A DNA stretch of 10,783 nt from the NCBI GenBank assembly GCA_005879255.1, contig VBKY01000303.1:1-10783 (forward strand), written 5' to 3'. A program made the position numbers and the translations under genes. Of the stretch, positions 6,331 to 10,783 are shown piece after piece (position 1 is the first letter of the stretch; each line of letters begins with the position of its first letter). The DNA comes from Deltaproteobacteria bacterium. Lineage in GTDB: Bacteria > Desulfobacterota_B > Binatia > UBA9968. The notes beneath the pieces were generated by a model, which had not been told where the DNA came from, ran no database searches, and was given only the letters and a program-made list of their open reading frames with translations.

Positions 6331-7137
6331 GTGGAAAGCTACATAGAAGCCGACGGGCTCAAGACATTTTATGTCAAAGCCGGGAGCGGCTTTCCCGTCG
6401 TCCTGTTCCATGGCGCCGCGCCCGGCGCCTCGGCGCAAATCAACTGGCAGCTTAATATCGAACCAATCGCCGCCGCGGGGTTCACGGTTTACGCCTATGA
6501 CCAACCGGGGTTCGGCCGCACGGATAATCCAACGGACCTCTCCATCGAGTATCGAGTGACACACGCCAAGGCGTTCATCAACGCCCTGAAGCTCGAGCGC
6601 TTTCACGTGATCGGCAACTCCGTCGGCGGTTACATCGCAGCGCGCTTGGCGTTGGAAGACGGTAGGACCGGCAAGTTTGTCACGACCACCAGCGGCACGC
6701 TGGCACCCAAGGGATCGGCTCAGTCCCAAGAGCTGGGGCAGAGGCACTCCGAAGAGTTGCGCGAGTATGTTCCCAGCCTCGACAATATGCGCGCACTAAC
6801 GCTAGGAACTTTGTTTCGCAAGGATCTGGTCACCGAAAAATTGGTTCGAGAGCGGTATGAGATGAGTATCGGCAAGAATTACGAAGCGCAGCAACTGAGA
6901 CGGGGCGTCAAACCGCCGCGGGCCATCCAGGACGAGCTGCGCAATCTTAAAACCAAGACGCTGCTTTTATGGGGCAGCCAGGATCGGGGCGTTTCCGTGG
7001 AGCGCGGGCTGTTGCTGTTCCAACTCATTCCCAACGCCGAGTTTCATTTGTTCGACCAGTGCGCCCATTGGGTGCAGTGGGATCACGCCGACAGATTCAA
7101 CGCGCTCGTCGCTGATTTTCTCAACGCCGACCGATAA
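6331..7137 (+). CDS. Alpha/beta hydrolase, meta-cleavage-product (C-C bond) hydrolase type
   Basis: This is a 268-residue alpha/beta hydrolase. The oxyanion region is FHGAAPGASAQINW (26-39), the nucleophile elbow is GNSVGGY with Ser97, the acid is Asp218 in LLWGSQDRG, and the base is His246 in CAHWVQWDHADRFNALV. The HGxxPGAS block and the HW-Q-(W/E)-H-ADxFN ending are typical of BphD/HsaD/TodF-type hydrolases that split the 2-hydroxy-6-oxo-dienoates made by extradiol ring cleavage. The start is GTG at 6331, one base after the cupin stop. An in-frame opening from 6181 exists but would lie inside the cupin gene and precede the domain, so it is rejected. Its neighbours (Rieske oxygenase remnant and cupin) fit an aromatic degradation unit. 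An esterase role cannot be excluded. Confidence 0.9.
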   Translation: MESYIEADGLKTFYVKAGSGFPVVLFHGAAPGASAQINWQLNIEPIAAAGFTVYAYDQPGFGRTDNPTDLSIEYRVTHAKAFINALKLERFHVIGNSVGGYIAARLALEDGRTGKFVTTTSGTLAPKGSAQSQELGQRHSEELREYVPSLDNMRALTLGTLFRKDLVTEKLVRERYEMSIGKNYEAQQLRRGVKPPRAIQDELRNLKTKTLLLWGSQDRGVSVERGLLLFQLIPNAEFHLFDQCAHWVQWDHADRFNALVADFLNADR

Positions 7138-7219
7138 GCTTTGGCCCTGCCGCAAGATAGCGTATCTGCTCAACGGACCGGCCCACGGCTGTCGGTGGTG
7201 GTTCAGTTTCGCAAACATT

Positions 7220-7280
7220 TGTAGGGGCGACCCCTGTGGTCGCCCGTCCCAGAGGGCAGACACAGGGGTCTGCCCTTACA
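7220..7280. repeat. Tandem hairpin repeat (GGGCGACC / GGGCAGAC)
   Basis: Two adjacent hairpins occupy 61 bases. The left has stem GGGCGACC (7225-7232) with GGTCGCCC (7238-7245) and a five-base loop; the right has GGGCAGAC (7254-7261) with GTCTGCCC (7268-7275) and a six-base loop. Both stems are perfect over eight pairs. The whole block is also an inverted repeat, with TGTA and TACA at its ends, so it can fold as two hairpins or as one long imperfect one. The rest of the gap from 7138 to 7430 shows no gene. There is a weak TTTACA (7330-7335), 15 bases, TACAAA (7351-7356) before the next gene, too poor to call as a promoter. No U-tract follows the hairpins, so a terminator role is not supported. 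Confidence 0.8.
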
Positions 7281-7430
7281 TTGACGATCGTTGAAATCAA
7301 ATTGAACCATTACCCGGCTGTCTTTTTTGTTTACACGTCCGCGCAAGTGTTACAAAATGCCGAAATCGCTCGCGCCGGTCTATTTTGTCATCCGTCATAG
7401 GCACGCAGCAATCAGAGAGAGAGAACTTCG

Positions 7431-7952
7431 ATGTCAGACCAAATACAGCGACAACAATCGCCGGCTGAAAATGCCATCGACCCGCTCATACTTCAGGCCG
7501 CGCTGCAAAGACTAAAGTCGGAACAGAATCTTGTGTTAGCCGCGCTGGCCGGAGGGGTGGCCGCGCTTTTGGGGGCCTGTATTTGGGCGGCAGTCACAGT
7601 CACGACCAATTATCAGATTGGCTGGATGGCCGTCGGCGTTGGTTTTCTGGTAGGCTACGCCGTTAGATCATTCGGCAAAGGAATCGACAAGAGTTTCGGA
7701 ATCGTCGGCGCCGCTTGGTCGCTCGCCGGGTGCGCCGCCGGCAATTTGCTGACGATCGTCGGAACAATCTCAAACCAACAGAATATCCCAATCGTGAATA
7801 TCCTCGAAAAACTAGACCTTGAGATTGTTGCTAGTCTGATGCAAGCAACTTTCAATCCAATGGATCTACTCTTCTATGGCATAGCGGTTTACGAAGGTTA
7901 TCGTTTTTCATTTCGGCAAGTGAGCCAAGGGGATCTGACGAAGATCAGCTGA
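7431..7952 (+). CDS. Small inner-membrane protein of unknown function
   Basis: I do not recognise the family. The 173-residue protein has a polar, probably cytoplasmic N-terminus with a short helix (about 18-32). Three hydrophobic segments follow at about 34-57, 62-80 and 89-111, rich in Gly and Ala, and then a more amphipathic region (about 120-150) and a basic-aromatic end. A conserved-looking loop between segments 2 and 3 reads YAVRSFGKGIDKSFG. The ATG start has a purine-rich AGAGAGAGAGA run ending seven bases upstream. Codon use and composition look normal, arguing for a real gene, but it stands apart from its neighbours in theme. It lies 55 bases before the chosen start of the next binding-protein gene and could share a transcript with it. 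Confidence 0.75.
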   Translation: MSDQIQRQQSPAENAIDPLILQAALQRLKSEQNLVLAALAGGVAALLGACIWAAVTVTTNYQIGWMAVGVGFLVGYAVRSFGKGIDKSFGIVGAAWSLAGCAAGNLLTIVGTISNQQNIPIVNILEKLDLEIVASLMQATFNPMDLLFYGIAVYEGYRFSFRQVSQGDLTKIS

Positions 7953-8007
7953 GACGATCTTGGAACGCTTTTTCGCAGCAACTTACTGCTGTTTGCTCGC
8001 GTTACCG

Positions 8008-9033
8008 GTGACAAGCAAAAAGAGCATAGTAAAGAGAACTCTCGCAATCGCTGTCCTCGGTGTTTTTGTCACGCTCATTGCGGCGGTGGCAACGGCTCAG
8101 GATAAGAAGCTCGACAAAATCCGCGTTGGCGGCGGGTCGACGTCGGCCACCCAAATGTCGATGTGGCTGGCGAAGGAAGGCAACTTCTACGAGAAATATG
8201 GGCTCAGCGTGGAAGCCATCAGCATTCCGGGCAGTTCGCTGGCGCTGCAGGCGATGTTGGCCGGAGAGTTGCCGATTATCCAGCTCGGCGGCGCGGCGTC
8301 CATCCAGGCGAATCTTTCCGGCGCAGACACGGTCATCATTGCTACCATCGTGAAGAAGTTCCTGTTTTGGATCTACAGCCGGCCGGAAATCGGCCGTATG
8401 GAGGATTTGAAGGGCAAGATTTTTGGCACGACGCGATTCGGCACACTGTCCGATCTCGCCTCGCGATTTGCGCTACGTTTCTACGGTATTGATCCGGAGC
8501 GCGATATCACAATGGTCCAGACCGGCGGACCGGCGGAGACGGTGACCGCGATCGTGACCGGAAAAATTCACGCGGCGGCGCTGAGCCCGCCGGCCACGCT
8601 GCAGGCGAAAAAAGTGAAACTGAAAGAATTGCTCGATATGTCCAAGCTCGACGCCGAGTATCACATCAACGGCGTGGTAACGACAAAACGTTACTTGAAG
8701 AGCAACGAAGACACGGTTAGGCGCTTCATGCGCGCGTACATCGAAGGCGCAGCGCGCGGGCAGAAGGACAAGGCGTTCGCGCTCAAAGCGATGGGGAAAA
8801 CTTTTCGCACCGATGACCGCGAGCTGCTGGAAGAAAGTTACGATTTGATCATCAAAAGCAACTTTGTGATTCCTCCTCATCCATCGCCTGCCGGGATCGC
8901 CAGCTTGCTGCGGGGATTGGAACAGACAAATCCCAAGGCAAAGGGCGCGAAGCCGGAAGATTTCGCGGACGGTCGAATTGTGCGAGAGCTGGAGCAGAGC
9001 GGGTTCGTGAAGTCGGTTTTGGCGGAACGCTAA
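8008..9033 (+). CDS. ABC-type substrate-binding protein, NMT1/SsuA-like (exported)
   Basis: This is a binding protein of about 341 residues. After a basic start (SKKSIVKR) comes a hydrophobic core (TLAIAVLGVFVTLIAAVA) and cleavage after ATA, near residue 31. The mature protein shows the NMT1 pattern: IRVGGGSTSATQMSMWLAKE, a GSSLALQAMLAGELPIIQLG helix-strand pair, MEDLKGKIFGTTRFGTLSD near 145, and RFALRFYGIDPERDITMV. GTG at 8008 is preferred because it sets up a normal signal peptide; an upstream TTG at 7960 would add 16 unnecessary residues. Neither has a clear ribosome-binding sequence, so the start is uncertain. It is a paralogue of the protein at 27-1100, with no permease beside it. The ligand is unknown. 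Confidence 0.88.
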   Translation: MTSKKSIVKRTLAIAVLGVFVTLIAAVATAQDKKLDKIRVGGGSTSATQMSMWLAKEGNFYEKYGLSVEAISIPGSSLALQAMLAGELPIIQLGGAASIQANLSGADTVIIATIVKKFLFWIYSRPEIGRMEDLKGKIFGTTRFGTLSDLASRFALRFYGIDPERDITMVQTGGPAETVTAIVTGKIHAAALSPPATLQAKKVKLKELLDMSKLDAEYHINGVVTTKRYLKSNEDTVRRFMRAYIEGAARGQKDKAFALKAMGKTFRTDDRELLEESYDLIIKSNFVIPPHPSPAGIASLLRGLEQTNPKAKGAKPEDFADGRIVRELEQSGFVKSVLAER

Positions 9034-9035
9034 AA

Positions 9036-9062
9036 CGTTCCAATCGTTCCAGAGGTTCAAGG
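9036..9062. repeat. Nine-base direct repeat, CGTTCCAAT type
   Basis: Two units, CGTTCCAAT (9036-9044) and CGTTCCAGA (9045-9053), are followed by a degenerate third (GGTTCAAGG). The run starts three bases after the stop codon of the preceding gene. It is not palindromic and shows no terminator features. Confidence 0.6.
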
Positions 9063-9071
9063 CGCGCCTGG

Positions 9072-9148
9072 TTGGAGTATTTGATGCTGGAGTATTGGCT
9101 GGCGGACGGGGTCATTACTCCATCATTCCAACACTCCATCACTCCAAT
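9072..9148. repeat. Eight-base-period inverted repeat, ACTCCATC type
   Basis: The right arm holds four consecutive eight-base units: ACTCCATC (9117), ATTCCAAC (9125), ACTCCATC (9133) and ACTCCAAT (9141). The left arm (9072-9098) carries the complement, with TGGAGTAT twice. Arms and 18-base centre make an imperfect hairpin. It is a non-coding dispersed-repeat type, with no transposase or target duplication visible. Bases 9149-9230 that follow show nothing recognisable. Confidence 0.7.
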
Positions 9149-9238
9149 TGGGCTTACAGCGCGTAGAATCGTTTCGTATTCTTGTGAATAATTTTTCTTA
9201 AACTAAAGTCCCGTGGCTTGAAAAAATTCCGGCCAACC

Positions 9239-9358
9239 CGTGGCGAGGATGTCGCCGAGATGGCGTTCTTTATCGCCTCAGATCGAGCGCGGTAAATTAC
9301 CGGCGCGGTTTTTGTCGTGGATGGAGGAATCACTGCAGGAAGATCGAGGCTGACTTAG
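9239..9358 (+). pseudogene. C-terminal remnant of a short-chain dehydrogenase/reductase
   Basis: In one frame the sequence reads RGEDVAEMAFFIASDRAR, then a TAA stop (9293-9295), then ITGAVFVVDGGITAGRS and a TAG at 9356. This is the conserved end of classical short-chain dehydrogenases, where the usual text is E-DVA-xAxFLASD-xAxYITG-x-xxxVDGG. The stop stands exactly where Tyr (TAT/TAC) is expected, so it is a one-base nonsense change. The Rossmann glycine motif and the Ser-Tyr-Lys catalytic residues are absent: upstream of 9239 the frame loses any resemblance. So only about 40 codons survive, placed just before the cupin gene. It suggests that a dehydrogenase once stood here and was deleted. 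Confidence 0.8.
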
Positions 9359-9395
9359 GTTACAAACAGTAGTCAACAAAAGGAGGAGAATGATC

Positions 9396-9911
9396 ATGTG
9401 GATTCCCATGCCAAAGGGCGAGTTCAAGTCAAGCGAGGATCGGGTAGTTACGGCGCGCGCGCCAGAAGCGCTTGAGCTCTACAACCAGATTATCGAGAGC
9501 AAGAAGAAGTCGCGCATCATGATGCACGCGGACGAGCTTCAATGGAAAACGATCGAAGCCGGAGTGAAGGTAGCTAACTTGATCGATTTCCGGATGGGTT
9601 TTCAAAACACGCTCGCGAATATCGCGATCTCAGAAATTCCGCCGCACTCGCCGGCCAGTGACGGGCACACCCATGGAGAAGCGTATATTTATTTTATTCA
9701 AGGGCGAGGGTATAGCATCGTCGGCGATCAAAGGGTCGAATGGGGGCCCGGTGACGCAATGTACGTCCCACCGGAGACGTTTCATCAGCATTTCGTGACC
9801 TCCGACGAGCCGGTGAAATATCTGCGAGTGATTCCGTCGCCGCTTTTAATCAACATGCTCGCGGTCATAGCCTCAGTGATGCCATATCTAAAACCAGAGG
9901 CACAGAAATAA
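9396..9911 (+). CDS. Cupin-domain protein, larger type
   Basis: This is a 171-residue cytoplasmic protein with one cupin barrel in its second half. Residues 1-75 form a mixed helical N-terminal extension. Motif 1 is GHTHGEAYIYFIQGRG, with H91, H93 and E95; the spacing from the second His to the Glu is shorter than the usual three or four residues. Motif 2 is WGPGDAMYVPPETFHQHF, with two further His. The pattern resembles gentisate-dioxygenase-like and other single-domain cupins from degradation clusters. AAGGAGG at 9380-9386 is nine bases from ATG 9396 but only three from an earlier ATG at 9390, so 9396 is preferred; the difference is two residues. It is the second cupin in the window and not closely similar to the first. 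It is followed by a binding-protein gene in the same frame and could be co-transcribed with it. Confidence 0.88.
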   Translation: MWIPMPKGEFKSSEDRVVTARAPEALELYNQIIESKKKSRIMMHADELQWKTIEAGVKVANLIDFRMGFQNTLANIAISEIPPHSPASDGHTHGEAYIYFIQGRGYSIVGDQRVEWGPGDAMYVPPETFHQHFVTSDEPVKYLRVIPSPLLINMLAVIASVMPYLKPEAQK

Positions 9912-9959
9912 GCACCATTGCAAATCAACAGAGAAAGCCGCGCAAGCGAGGCTAAGACA

Positions 9960-10783
9960 TTGCTATCCCTATTCATGGTGGTTTCACTGCTTTTTCCTGG
10001 CCTTCTGCTTGCGGCAAGCACGGATTCGATTCTCGACGGCGCGAAGAAGGAAGGCCGGCTCGTACTTTACACGGCGATGCAGCCGGAAGACTCGACTAAA
10101 TTAGTCGAATTGTATCGAAGTCGTTACCCGTTCGTAGATGCGACCTTCTTTCGCGCGGGCAGTGCGCCGCTTTTGAATCGGATTTTGACGGAAACTCGAT
10201 CCAATCGTGTTTTGTTCGATGTGGTGTCGGGAAAGGTTGCCGATCTCCTGTTGTTACAAATGAAAGGACTACTGGGAAGAATTATTTCCAACGAGCTGGC
10301 GCTTTATCCGGACAAGTTCAAGGACAAGCAAAACCGTTGGGTGGATATCTACAACAACTATTACACCATTGCTTACAACACGGGTCGCCTAAAGTCCGGA
10401 GAAATTCCTTCCAGGTGGGAGGATCTGCTCGATGCCAAGTGGAACGATGGCAAGATCGCTTTGGAGCCGCGCTCCTACGATTGGTTTTTTGGCATGGTGA
10501 CCGCGTGGGGACGTGAGAAGACGAATGATTTCATGCGCAAGTTGAATCTGAATAAGCCAGCTTTCCGCGACGGCAACGTTTTGATCGCTAATCTGCTGGC
10601 AGCCGGTGAATTTCCCATCGCGATCACTTATGCGCATTTGGTCGAACGCTTGAGAGCGCGAGGTGCGCCTGTCGATTGGATATCCGTTAAACCGATGATC
10701 GCTGCGCCGATTTCAATCGCCGTAGCCGCACGCCCCAGTCATCCCAACGCGGCAACCCTTTTCGCGGATATGGTGCTATCCAA
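9960..10783 (+). CDS. Extracellular solute-binding protein family 1, iron(III)-type (partial, runs off the end)
   Basis: The frame is open from the cupin stop to the window edge, giving the first 274 residues of a protein that would be about 310-340. TTG at 9960 is taken as start, with GAGG eight bases upstream. Alternatives are ATG 9975 and TTG 9918, the latter giving a more basic signal n-region. A hydrophobic signal (LFMVVSLLFPGLLLAA) precedes DSILDGAKKEGRLVLYTAM. The family 1 / FbpA-AfuA pattern continues with FDVVSGKVADLLLLQMKGLL near 85-105, WVDIYNNYYTIAYNTGRL near 124-141, SRWEDLLDAKWNDGKIALE near 148-166 and a late YAHLVERLRARGAPVDWI segment. Iron or phosphonate/polyamine-like ligands are known for the family; the ligand here is not determined. 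The permease may follow outside the window. Confidence 0.87.
   Translation, partial: MLSLFMVVSLLFPGLLLAASTDSILDGAKKEGRLVLYTAMQPEDSTKLVELYRSRYPFVDATFFRAGSAPLLNRILTETRSNRVLFDVVSGKVADLLLLQMKGLLGRIISNELALYPDKFKDKQNRWVDIYNNYYTIAYNTGRLKSGEIPSRWEDLLDAKWNDGKIALEPRSYDWFFGMVTAWGREKTNDFMRKLNLNKPAFRDGNVLIANLLAAGEFPIAITYAHLVERLRARGAPVDWISVKPMIAAPISIAVAARPSHPNAATLFADMVLS

Noticed and set aside
7327..7515. 62-codon open frame before the membrane protein
   Set aside because: It overlaps the start of the better-supported membrane protein gene in another frame and has no ribosome-binding site or recognisable domain.
8473..9060. 195-codon open frame on the minus strand
   Set aside because: It lies opposite the third NMT1-type gene and begins in the repeat after its stop; no domain is visible.

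Overview
The window carries about nine protein genes, two or three broken genes and several intergenic repeat elements. Its outstanding feature is a crowd of solute-binding proteins (three NMT1/SsuA-like, one TctC/Bug-like, one iron-type family 1) with no permease or ATPase gene among them. They are mixed with genes suited to aromatic-compound catabolism: a Rieske ring-hydroxylating oxygenase alpha subunit, two cupins and a meta-cleavage-type alpha/beta hydrolase. This gene mix, the moderately high G+C, the frequent GTG/TTG starts and the long repeat-filled gaps suggest an uncultured soil or groundwater bacterium of the deltaproteobacterial/Binatota, Tectomicrobia or Rokubacteria kind. That placement is inference; there is no phylogenetic marker here.

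Left part (27-2967): a GntR/FadR-type regulator and an exported NMT1-type binding protein are read leftward with a 4-base overlap. A signal-less NMT1-type protein is read rightward. The 104-base divergent gap holds a good sigma70-like promoter and two near-identical FadR-type palindromes whose centres lie 64 bases apart. This is the clearest regulatory unit in the window.

Middle (2968-7137): a ClpX-type four-cysteine zinc-finger reading frame without a normal start codon, a TctC/Bug binding protein, a CACGAAG inverted-repeat element, a Rieske oxygenase gene broken by two frame changes, a second repeat element, then a small cupin and a C-C bond hydrolase separated by one base. Oxygenase, cupin and hydrolase could together have oxidised an aromatic ring and hydrolysed a cleavage product, but as written the oxygenase cannot be translated as one chain.

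Right part (7138-10783): a double-hairpin repeat, a small membrane protein of unknown function, a third NMT1-type binding protein, a gap with two further repeat elements and the C-terminal remnant of a short-chain dehydrogenase, a second and larger cupin, and the start of an iron-type family 1 binding protein that runs off the window. No RNA gene, CRISPR array, transposase or phage gene was seen. I see no defence or otherwise wholly new system. The most useful leads are the paired operator, the signal-less binding protein, the two unannotated gene remnants and the split oxygenase.
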